Assembly (NCBI GenBank): GCA_011525845.1
Contig: WYBP01000008.1
Coordinates: 372,001 to 436,000, forward strand
Length of the DNA: 64,000 bases
Direction: 5' to 3'
Source: Gemmatimonadaceae bacterium
Lineage (GTDB): Bacteria; Gemmatimonadota; Gemmatimonadetes; Gemmatimonadales; Gemmatimonadaceae
In this document: positions 35,377-42,854 of the stretch, in pieces
How the letters are laid out: each line of letters starts with the position of its first letter
Numbering within the stretch: the stretch's first letter is position 1
Position numbers and translations under genes: made by a program
The notes under the pieces: model-generated
Seen by the model: the letters and a program-made list of their open reading frames with translations, nothing else
Told to the model about the DNA's origin: nothing
The model's database searches: none

Positions 35377-36297
35377 TTGCCTGGTCGCATCGCCCGCCTC
35401 GTCACGCCGTTCTTCCTCGCCCTCGCCTGCGCGGCGCCGCGGGAGGGGACGGAGCGCGTGCTCACGGTCGACGACTTCGGGGACACGGTGCGCATCGGCG
35501 CGCCGGCGCAGCGCGTGGTCTCGCTCAACCCCGTCACGACCGAGTTCCTCTTCGCGATCGGGGCGGGGCACACCCTGGTCGGGCGCACGCACTGGGACCT
35601 CTATCCGGCCGAGGCGCGCGCGGTTCCGGACATGGGGAACGGGATGCAGCCGAACGTCGAGGCGGTGCTCGGCCAGCGGCCGGACCTCGTGATCCTGTAC
35701 GAGAGCGGCTCCAACCGCGGCGCGGTGGCGCAGCTGCGGGCGGCCGGCGTGATGACGCTCACGCTGCGCACCGACCGCGTGTCCGACCTCGCACGCGTCG
35801 CGCCGATCATCGGGGAGGCCGTGGGGCGGCGCGCCGAGGCCGTGGCGGTCGCGGACAGCGTGGCGCGGACGCTGGCCGCGCTGCGCGCGCGTCCCGCTCC
35901 GGCGACTGCTCCCGCGACTGCTCCCGCGACTGCTCCCGCGACTGCTCCGACCATCTTCTGGCACATCTGGGACTCGCCGGTGATGACCATCGGCCGCGGC
36001 TCGTATCTCTCCGAGCTGCTCGAGGTCGCGGGCGCGGTGAACATCTTCGCCGACCTGGCGACGCCCTCGCCGCAGGTCTCGCTGGAGGAAGTGGCGCGGC
36101 GTGACCCCGACTTCGTGCTGGCAGGGCCCGACGGCGCGGCCACGATCCGTGCGCACGCCGGCTGGGCCGCGGTGCGCGCGGTGCGCGAAGGGCGCGTGCT
36201 CGTGGTGGACACCTCGGTCGTCGGCCGGCCGGGCGTGCGGATGGGCGAGGCGGCCCGGCACCTGCGCGCGCTCATCCTGGGGGACACGGCGCGGTGA
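35377..36297 (+). CDS. btuF: vitamin B12 ABC transporter, substrate-binding lipoprotein
   Basis: This 306-residue BtuF/FecB-like periplasmic-binding protein has a type II signal peptide (FFLALAC), suggesting lipid anchoring. The family core VVSLNPVTTEFLFAIGAG and the C-terminal lobe segment (DPDFVLAGP) are present. B12 specificity is inferred from the riboswitch and operon. Between the lobes lies a PAT/APAT repeat encoded by a 12-bp tandem repeat. It starts at TTG; the RBS is inside the terminator hairpin. The stop overlaps btuC (GTGA). Confidence 0.9.
   Translation: MPGRIARLVTPFFLALACAAPREGTERVLTVDDFGDTVRIGAPAQRVVSLNPVTTEFLFAIGAGHTLVGRTHWDLYPAEARAVPDMGNGMQPNVEAVLGQRPDLVILYESGSNRGAVAQLRAAGVMTLTLRTDRVSDLARVAPIIGEAVGRRAEAVAVADSVARTLAALRARPAPATAPATAPATAPATAPTIFWHIWDSPVMTIGRGSYLSELLEVAGAVNIFADLATPSPQVSLEEVARRDPDFVLAGPDGAATIRAHAGWAAVRAVREGRVLVVDTSVVGRPGVRMGEAARHLRALILGDTAR
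35902..35949 (+). repeat. four tandem 12-bp repeats inside btuF
   Basis: The unit GCGACTGCTCCC is repeated four times (last copy ends in G), encoding an Ala-Thr-Ala-Pro tetrapeptide repeat in the linker region between the two lobes. Because each unit is 12 bp, copy-number change keeps the frame. Confidence 0.9.
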
Positions 36298-37268
36298 GCT
36301 GGCGACTCGGTCTCGCGCTGCTGCTCGCGCTGCTGGTGGCGGTCACGCTTGGCTTCGCGGTGGGGTCCGTGCCGCTCGCACCCGACGTCGTCTGGCGGGC
36401 GCTCTTCGGCGCGGGAGACGCGTCGGCGGTCGCGATCGTGCAGGGGCTGCGGCTCCCGCGTGTGGCGCTCGGCGTCGTGGTCGGCGCGGGGCTGGCGGCG
36501 AGTGGCACCGCGCTGCAGGCCACGCTGCGGAACCCGCTCGCCGAGCCCTACCTGCTCGGGGTCTCGGGCGGTGCCGCGGTGGGCGCCGTGCTGACGGTGG
36601 TCTTCGGACTCACCGCGCCCGCACTCCTTCCGCTCTCCGCGTTCGCGGGCGCGACGCTGGCGGTGGTGCTCGTGCTCCTGGTGGCGCGGGCGGCCGGCGG
36701 GCGCGCGGACCCGCGCGTGCTCCTGATGGCGGGCGTCGTGATCGGCGCCTTCTGCACCGCCGCGATCATGGTCGCGCTCGCCACCGCGCCAGAGAACACG
36801 GTGCGCGGCGCGCTCTGGTGGATGATGGGGTCGCTCGGCGATGCCCAGTGGACGAGCCTGCGGTGGATCGCACTCTACGTGGCCCTCGGCCTCGCGCTGC
36901 TCATCTGGTGGGGGCGCGACCTCGACGTCCTCTCGCTCGGCGAGGACGCGGCCGCGTCGCTCGGGCTCGACGTCGAGCGGGTTACGCGGCGGATCTACCT
37001 GAGCGCGTCCCTCCTCGCGGCCGCCACCGTGGCCGGCGCCGGCCTGATCGGGTTCGTCGGGCTGATCGTGCCCGCCATCGCGCGCGCGCTCGGCACCCGC
37101 ACCTCGCGCGGGACGCTCATCGCGTCGGCGCTCGCGGGGGGCGCGCTCGTCGTCGCCGCCGACGTGGTGGCGCGCACCGTGCTCCGGCCCACCGAGTTGC
37201 CGCTCGGCGCGGTCACCGCGCTGGTGGGGGTTCCCTTCTTCCTCTGGCGCCTGCGGGGGCAGCGATGA
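36294..37268 (+). CDS. btuC: vitamin B12 ABC transporter, permease
   Basis: This 324-residue FecCD/BtuC-type permease has about ten hydrophobic segments. Diagnostic stretches are RLPRVALGVVVGAGLAASG, LRNPLAEPYLLGVSGGAAVG and LIGFVGLIVPAIARALG, the last facing the ATPase. GTG start overlapping btuF; ATGA overlap with btuD. Confidence 0.93.
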   Translation: MSWRLGLALLLALLVAVTLGFAVGSVPLAPDVVWRALFGAGDASAVAIVQGLRLPRVALGVVVGAGLAASGTALQATLRNPLAEPYLLGVSGGAAVGAVLTVVFGLTAPALLPLSAFAGATLAVVLVLLVARAAGGRADPRVLLMAGVVIGAFCTAAIMVALATAPENTVRGALWWMMGSLGDAQWTSLRWIALYVALGLALLIWWGRDLDVLSLGEDAAASLGLDVERVTRRIYLSASLLAAATVAGAGLIGFVGLIVPAIARALGTRTSRGTLIASALAGGALVVAADVVARTVLRPTELPLGAVTALVGVPFFLWRLRGQR

Positions 37269-38053
37269 TCCGCGTCGAGGACCTCGTGTTGCGCTACCCG
37301 GGGGCGGCGGAGCCGGCGGTGCGTGGCGTCTCCTTCGCCGCCGAGGCGGGGCGCGTGACGGCCGTGGTGGGGCCGAACGGGTCGGGGAAGAGCACGATTG
37401 TCCGCGCCCTGCTCGGGCGACTGGCCCCGGAGCGTGGGACGCTCACGCTCGACGGGCGTCCCGCCGGGGACTACACGCGCCGTGAGGTGGCCACGACGGT
37501 CGCGGTGGTGCCGCAGCGCGAGGAGCCCGTCTTCCCGATGCAGGTGCGCGACTTCATCGCGCTCGGCCGCTATCCGCATGGCGGCGCGTTCGCGGGACGC
37601 TCCGCGGAGGATCGCGGGGCGATCGACCGCGCCGTGGCCCGCGCGGACGTGGCCTCCTTCCTCGACCGGCCGACCGACGCCCTCTCCGGCGGCGAGTGGC
37701 AGCGCGTGCGGATCGCGCGCGCCCTGGCGCAGGGCGGCCGCGCACTCGTGCTCGACGAGCCGACGACCTTCCTCGACATCGCCCACGAGATGGCGGTGTT
37801 CGAGCTGCTCGACACGCTCGCCCGCGGTGGCCAGGCGGTGCTGCTCGTGAGTCATCAGTTGAACCTCGTGGCCCGCTTCGCGGACCACATCGTGCTGCTG
37901 CACCAGGGCCGCGTGGCCGCCTCCGGGACGCCGGACACGGTGATGCGGGGCGACGTGCTGGAGCAGGTCTACGAGTGGCCCCTCGTCGTCGCCCGCGATC
38001 CCGCCGTCGGTGCGCCCGTGCTCGTGCCGCTCCGCGGGCGCGGCACGCGATGA
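37265..38053 (+). CDS. btuD: vitamin B12 ABC transporter, ATPase
   Basis: This 262-residue ABC ATPase has Walker A GPNGSGKS (36-43), signature LSGGEWQRVRIARAL, Walker B LVLDEPTTFLD and the H-loop VSHQLN. It pairs with btuC and btuF in an overlapping operon. The stop overlaps an ATG (38050) of the receptor frame. Confidence 0.95.
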   Translation: MIRVEDLVLRYPGAAEPAVRGVSFAAEAGRVTAVVGPNGSGKSTIVRALLGRLAPERGTLTLDGRPAGDYTRREVATTVAVVPQREEPVFPMQVRDFIALGRYPHGGAFAGRSAEDRGAIDRAVARADVASFLDRPTDALSGGEWQRVRIARALAQGGRALVLDEPTTFLDIAHEMAVFELLDTLARGGQAVLLVSHQLNLVARFADHIVLLHQGRVAASGTPDTVMRGDVLEQVYEWPLVVARDPAVGAPVLVPLRGRGTR

Positions 38054-38063
38054 ACCTCCCGCA

Positions 38064-38087
38064 CCTTCACTCCTCACATCCTCACAT
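38064..38087 (+). repeat. CTCACATC-type pyrimidine-rich repeat before btuB
   Basis: CTTCACTCCTCACATCCTCACAT: two good copies of CTCACATC-like units, ending close to the ATGs at 38086 and 38095. It resembles the tract before the PfkB kinase gene. Confidence 0.6.
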
Positions 38088-38094
38088 GGTCCCG

Positions 38095-40068
38095 ATGTCG
38101 AACCGCTTCGCCCGCACCCCATCCATCCGTTGCGTCGTCTCGCTCATCACGATCGCCGCCGCGCTCGTCGTGCCCGTGGTCATGGACGCGCAGTCCTCGC
38201 CCGACACCACGACCCTGGACGCCACGGTCATCACGGCGACGCGACTCCCCGGCGCGATCCGCTCGCAGACCGCGACCGTCACCGTGCTCGACGGGGCCGC
38301 GCTGCGCGCCGAAGGGGTGACGCACCTGGCCGACGCGCTGCGGCGCGTGCCGGGTGCGGCGGTGGTGGGGAGCGGGTCGTTCGGTTCGCAGGGCTCGCTC
38401 TTCCTGCGCGGCGGACAGAGCAACTACGTGCGCGTGCTCGTGGACGGCGTGGTGGCGAATGATCCGGGGGGCGCGCTGGACCTGGCGCGCCTCACGCTCG
38501 ACGACGTGGAGCGCATCGAGGTGGTGCGCGGACCCGTGAGCGTGGTCTACGGGTCCGAGGCGGTCACAGCGGTCATCCAGCTCTTCACCCGCAGCGGCGG
38601 ACCGCGGGCGGTGCGCGCCGAGGTCGGCGGGGGTTCGTACGGCGCGCTCCGTTCCTCGCTCGGGGCCTCCGGCGGCGGCGCGCGGCTCCGCTGGTCGGTG
38701 CAGGGGGACCAGCACCGGTCGGACGGGATCCTCCCGTTCAACAACGCCTACCGGAACGAGGGGGTGTCCGCGGCGCTCGGCGTCGCGCCTGACGCCGCGA
38801 CGGACCTCCGGCTCACCGCGCGATACAACACCTCCGACTACCAGTACCCGACGAACTCGAGTGGCACGATCGAGGACCGGAACGCGCACAGCACGCAGCA
38901 CCGTCTCATGTTGGGCGTGGACGCGGGACGGCGATGGAACGACCGCACGGAGACGCGCGTCCAGCTGACGGCGAGCGAGTTCCTGCCGCGCAGCACGGAC
39001 CGCGCGGACGACGCGGGGGACACCCTGGGCTTCTACGGCTACACCTCGCGCGCGACCGTGACGCGCCGCGCGGCGGACCTGCGCACGAACGTGCGGCTCT
39101 TTGCGGCGCAGCGGCTGACCGTGGGTGCCGAGCTGGCACGGGACCATGAGAACGGCACCTCGCTCTCCGAGAGCGAGTTCGGCGACTTCCCCGGCGCGTT
39201 CACGGCCGGGCGCACCAACCGGGCGGCGTATGCACAGCTGCTCGGCGATCGGGGGCGGTTCTCCTACACGCTCGGCGGACGCTTCGACGACAACAGTGCG
39301 TTCGGCACCTTCCGCACCGCACGTGTCGGCGTCGCGGTGCGGGTCACCGACGCCCTGACGCTCCGTGCCTCCGCCGGGAACGCGTTCAAGGCCCCGACCT
39401 TCTTCGAGAACTTCGCGGAGGGGTTCACGGTGGGGAACCCGGACCTCGCGCCGGAGCGGTCGCGCAGCGCGGAGATCGGCGCGGAGGCGCAGGGCCGCGG
39501 CGCGGTCCTGCGGGTCACGCTCTTCACGCAGCGCTTCGAGGACCTCGTGCAGTACGACGGGGCGGCGGCGCCGGGGGAGCCGAACTTCCGGAACATCGCG
39601 GCGGCGAACGCCGGGGGCGTGGAGCTCGAAGCTTCGCTCCCGGAGATCCACGGTTTCGTCCTGAGCGGGAGCCACGCCTGGACCGACACGCGGGTGGTGC
39701 GCGCCGGCTTCGACCCCAGTGCGTCGGCCACGTTCGTCGAGGGAGGGCGCCTGATCCGGCGCCCGACGCACCTGAGCACCGTGCAGTTGGGGCGGCCGCT
39801 GGGTGCGGCCGGGACGCTCGGGCTGGCCCTCACGCGGGTGGGGGCGCGCGAGGACCGCGACTTCAGCGGCTTCCCGGCCACTCCCGTGATGCTCGATCCC
39901 CACACGCGCGTGGACCTCTCGGCGGAGCTCCGCGTGCCCGAGCGCTGGCTCGCGGGGGCGCGCGTGCTGCTGCGCGCCGAGAACGTCCTTGCCGCGAGGT
40001 ACCAGGAGATCGTCGGGTTCGACGCGCCGGGGCGCTCCCTCTACGCGGGACTTAAGTTGGAGCGGTGA
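38095..40068 (+). CDS. btuB: TonB-dependent vitamin B12 receptor
   Basis: This 657-residue receptor brings cobalamin across the outer membrane. A signal peptide (hydrophobic LITIAAALVVPVVM then DAQ) precedes a TonB box-like LDATVITATRL. The plug domain has LADALRRVPGAAVV, LFLRGGQSNYVRVLVDGV and VEVVRGPVSVVYGS-like sequence. The rest is a 22-strand-type barrel. Three in-frame ATGs exist (38050, 38086, 38095). I chose 38095 because it gives a normal signal peptide and leaves the CTCACATC repeat upstream; 38050 would overlap the btuD stop (ATGA). The end overlaps recO (GTGA). Confidence 0.9.
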   Translation: MSNRFARTPSIRCVVSLITIAAALVVPVVMDAQSSPDTTTLDATVITATRLPGAIRSQTATVTVLDGAALRAEGVTHLADALRRVPGAAVVGSGSFGSQGSLFLRGGQSNYVRVLVDGVVANDPGGALDLARLTLDDVERIEVVRGPVSVVYGSEAVTAVIQLFTRSGGPRAVRAEVGGGSYGALRSSLGASGGGARLRWSVQGDQHRSDGILPFNNAYRNEGVSAALGVAPDAATDLRLTARYNTSDYQYPTNSSGTIEDRNAHSTQHRLMLGVDAGRRWNDRTETRVQLTASEFLPRSTDRADDAGDTLGFYGYTSRATVTRRAADLRTNVRLFAAQRLTVGAELARDHENGTSLSESEFGDFPGAFTAGRTNRAAYAQLLGDRGRFSYTLGGRFDDNSAFGTFRTARVGVAVRVTDALTLRASAGNAFKAPTFFENFAEGFTVGNPDLAPERSRSAEIGAEAQGRGAVLRVTLFTQRFEDLVQYDGAAAPGEPNFRNIAAANAGGVELEASLPEIHGFVLSGSHAWTDTRVVRAGFDPSASATFVEGGRLIRRPTHLSTVQLGRPLGAAGTLGLALTRVGAREDRDFSGFPATPVMLDPHTRVDLSAELRVPERWLAGARVLLRAENVLAARYQEIVGFDAPGRSLYAGLKLER

Positions 40069-40811
40069 CCGAGACCGACGCGATCGTCCTCCACGGATTC
40101 GACTACCGCGAGACGTCGCGCATCGTCCGGTTGGCGACGCGCGACGCCGGCGTCGTGAGTGCGATCGCCAAGGGCGCGAAGCGGCCGAAGAGCCGGTACG
40201 GCCAGGGGCTGGACCTCTTCACGAGTGGCGTGGCGCACCTCCTCCTGCACCCGTCGCGGGACCTGCACACGCTCACCGGCTTCGACGCGACGCGTGCGCG
40301 CCCCGAGCTCGCGGGTTCCCTCGCGCGCTTCGCCGCGGCGGCGGCGCTCTCGGAGCTCTGCATCCGCTTCGGGTCGGAGGCGGTGCAGGGGGAGATCCAC
40401 GACGTGCTCGCGCGCGGGCTCGACGCGCTCGGCGCCGCCGATGACGAGGCGGTGGCGGCGGTCACGCTGGCCACCGCGTGGCAGCTCGTCGCCGAGCTCG
40501 GGTTCGCGCCGACGCTCGAGAGCTGTGCCGCATGCCACCGGCCGATCGGGCCCGGCGAGGTGGTGCGCTTCGGGCACCGCGCCGGGGGCGCCCTCTGCCG
40601 CCACTGCGCGCCGCAGGCGCCCGGCGCGCGCTCTCTCCCCGCCGACGCGCGGGCCGCGCTCGTCACCTGGATCGCGGGGGGGACGGTGCTGGGACCCGGT
40701 GAGGCGGCCGCGCGTGCCCACCAACGACTCCTGCGGGAGTTCCTCGAGGAGCATCTCGCCGACGGCCGGGCGCTGCGCGCCTGGGGCGCGTGGGAGGGGA
40801 GCGCCCGGTGA
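40065..40811 (+). CDS. recO: DNA repair protein RecO
   Basis: This 248-residue mediator loads RecA with RecR/RecF. The N-terminal OB fold begins TDAIVLHGFDYRETSRIVRL. The zinc-binding part has CAACHRPIGP and the second pair in GGALCRHC. GTG start overlaps btuB; the stop overlaps the selB start. Placing recO behind B12 uptake genes makes riboswitch read-through onto DNA repair possible, unless recO has its own promoter. Confidence 0.93.
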   Translation: MTETDAIVLHGFDYRETSRIVRLATRDAGVVSAIAKGAKRPKSRYGQGLDLFTSGVAHLLLHPSRDLHTLTGFDATRARPELAGSLARFAAAAALSELCIRFGSEAVQGEIHDVLARGLDALGAADDEAVAAVTLATAWQLVAELGFAPTLESCAACHRPIGPGEVVRFGHRAGGALCRHCAPQAPGARSLPADARAALVTWIAGGTVLGPGEAAARAHQRLLREFLEEHLADGRALRAWGAWEGSAR

Positions 40812-42664
40812 TCCTCGGCACGGCGGGTCACATCGACCACGGCAAGACCGCGCTCGTGCGCGCCCTCACGGGGGTGGACACCGACCGGCTCCCGGAGGAG
40901 AAGCGCCGCGGCATCACCATCGCGCTCGGCTTCGCCCCGCTCACGCTGGAGGGGGTGGGCACCCTGGGCGTGGTGGACGTCCCGGGGCACGAGGCGTTCG
41001 TGCGCACCATGCTGGCCGGGGCGACGGGGGTGGACCTCGCGCTCCTCGTCGTCGCGGCCGACGAGGGGGTGAAGCCGCAGACGCGCGAGCATCTCGCCAT
41101 CCTCACCCTGCTGGGGGTGCAGGGCGGGGTCGTCGCGCTCACGAAGCGCGACCTCGTGGACCCCGAGCTCCTCGCGATCGCCATCGACGACGCACGGACG
41201 GCCGTCCGCGGCTCTCCGCTCGCGGACGCCCCGATCATCCCCGTCTCGGCGCACACGGGGGAGGGGATCGACGTGCTGCGCACCGCGCTCGCGGAGCGGG
41301 CGCGCGCCGTGCCCCGCCGCGACGCGGAGGACCTCTGGCGCATGCCGGTGGACCGTGTGTTCTCGGTCGCGGGGGCGGGGACCGTCGTCACGGGCACGGC
41401 GTGGAGTGGCGCCCTCGAGCGCGACGCCGCCCTGCGCGTCGCGCCGGGTGACCGCACGGCGCGCGTGCGCGGCATCGAGACGCACGGGGCGCGGGCCGAC
41501 CGCGCGCTCCCGGGCACCCGCGCGGCGGTGGCACTCGCCGGGATCGACCGCGCGGAGATCCCGCACGACGCCGTGCTCGTGCGGGAGGGGGATCCGTGGA
41601 CGCCCAGCCGCGTGCTCCGGGCCGACGTCGCGCTGCTCGATGCCGCGCCGGTGATCGGTCCGCGCCGCCAGCTGCGGTTCCACCTCGGGACGGCGGAGGC
41701 CGGGTGTCGCGCGGTCGCGGCCGGCGGGCCGATCGCTGCGGGCGCCACGCGCGCCGTGCGCCTGATCCTCGACCGACCGGTCGTGGCGCGCGCCGGCGAC
41801 CGATTCGTGCTGCGCGGCGGGTCGCCGGTGGGCACGCTTGGCGGCGGGGTGGTCACCGACCCCGGACCGCCGAGCGTGCGCGCGAAGCCGTTCGCATCGG
41901 TCGGGGCGGATGCGAGCGCCCGGCTCGGCTGGATCCTGGACGAGGCCGCAGCCGGAGGAGTCGAGGTCGGCACGCTCCCGGTGCGCATCGGCGTCCGGCC
42001 GGCACAGGTGGAGCGGCTGCTCAAGGACGCGCCGAAGGTGGTGCGTGTGGGGGAGCGGCTGTATGGCGCGCATGTGCTCGACCGGCAGCGCGCGCGCCTG
42101 CTCGACGAGCTCCAGCGCGCGCACGCCGCGGACCCTCTCGCGCCGGGGCTCGACCGCCAGACGGCGCGCAATGCGCTCTCGCAGAACCCCGCGCTCGCCG
42201 ACGAGGTGATCCGCCGCGCGGAGCGGGCGGGGCTGCTCGTGGTGGAGGGGGCGTGGCTCCGCGCACCCGGGTTCAGTGCCGGCACCGGCACCGCCGCGCG
42301 CGAGGCGAGGGACCGACTCCTCGACCTGCTGCGGAGTGCCGGCGCCGAACCCCCGAGCGTCGCCGAACTGGTCGCGCAGCTGGGCGACGACGTGCCCGCG
42401 CTGCTCAAGCTGCTCGAGAGGGAGCGCCTCGTGATCCCGGTGGCGCTCGACCGCTGGTTCGCGCGCGAGGGTGTGGTCCTTTTGCTCGGTCGGCTCCGCG
42501 ACCACGTGCGTCCCGGCACGGCGTACCCGCCGAGTGCGCTGCGCGACGCGCTCGGCGTCTCGCGCAAGTACCTGATCCCGTTCCTCGAGTGGTGCGACCG
42601 CCAGCGCATCTCGCATCGCGCGGCGGACGGGCGCACCTTTGGGACGGTGCCGGGAGAACCCTGA
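40808..42664 (+). CDS. selB: selenocysteine-specific elongation factor SelB
   Basis: This 618-residue protein has an EF-Tu-like GTPase domain (GTAGHIDHGKTALVRALTGV; VVDVPGHEAFV; TKRD), two beta-barrel domains and a long C-terminal region of winged helices (about 380-618) that binds SECIS RNA. It delivers Sec-tRNA to UGA. GTG at 40808 overlaps the recO stop and has GGAGGGGA at 8 bp; GTG 40790 would only add six residues. No selA, selC or selD lies in the window, so the rest of the pathway must be elsewhere. Confidence 0.93.
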   Translation: MILGTAGHIDHGKTALVRALTGVDTDRLPEEKRRGITIALGFAPLTLEGVGTLGVVDVPGHEAFVRTMLAGATGVDLALLVVAADEGVKPQTREHLAILTLLGVQGGVVALTKRDLVDPELLAIAIDDARTAVRGSPLADAPIIPVSAHTGEGIDVLRTALAERARAVPRRDAEDLWRMPVDRVFSVAGAGTVVTGTAWSGALERDAALRVAPGDRTARVRGIETHGARADRALPGTRAAVALAGIDRAEIPHDAVLVREGDPWTPSRVLRADVALLDAAPVIGPRRQLRFHLGTAEAGCRAVAAGGPIAAGATRAVRLILDRPVVARAGDRFVLRGGSPVGTLGGGVVTDPGPPSVRAKPFASVGADASARLGWILDEAAAGGVEVGTLPVRIGVRPAQVERLLKDAPKVVRVGERLYGAHVLDRQRARLLDELQRAHAADPLAPGLDRQTARNALSQNPALADEVIRRAERAGLLVVEGAWLRAPGFSAGTGTAAREARDRLLDLLRSAGAEPPSVAELVAQLGDDVPALLKLLERERLVIPVALDRWFAREGVVLLLGRLRDHVRPGTAYPPSALRDALGVSRKYLIPFLEWCDRQRISHRAADGRTFGTVPGEP

Positions 42665-42778
42665 CCGGTCCGACGATTCGGCGGGACGGTCCGACAGGAG
42701 CGTCACCAACCCCGCCGATTCGGCGTAGTGCGCAGGGTCCGGACATTGCACCACGATAGGGCGGTAGTCGCGTTGTCC
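42665..42778. other. intergenic region between selB and clpB
   Basis: Contains two direct copies of GGTCCGAC, two copies of CGATTCGGCG and an inverted CGGCGGG/CCCGCCG pair, within 60 bp. I find no CIRCE element and no convincing -35/-10 pair. The repeats could be operator sites for clpB. Confidence 0.4.
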
Positions 42779-42846
42779 GATGGGAGGGGAGAGGAATGGT
42801 CGCCGTGGCGGCTCCCTCCCATCTCCCATCTCCCCTCTCCCCTCTG
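42779..42846 (+). repeat. inverted/mirror pyrimidine repeat before clpB
   Basis: GATGGGAGG (42779-42787) and CCTCCCATC (42815-42823) form inverted arms. The right side continues as CTCCCATCTCCCC and includes a 17-nt pure-pyrimidine mirror repeat, TCTCCCCTCTCCCCTCT (42829-42845). The tract ends 8 bp before the clpB ATG. It belongs to the same family as the ALDH16 insertion and the miaB leader. Confidence 0.65.
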
Positions 42847-42854
42847 CCTCTCAG

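Noticed and set aside
42665-42854. CIRCE element or sigma32 promoter for clpB
   Set aside because: No TTAGCACTC-N9-GAGTGCTAA and no CTTGAA/CCCCAT pair were found.
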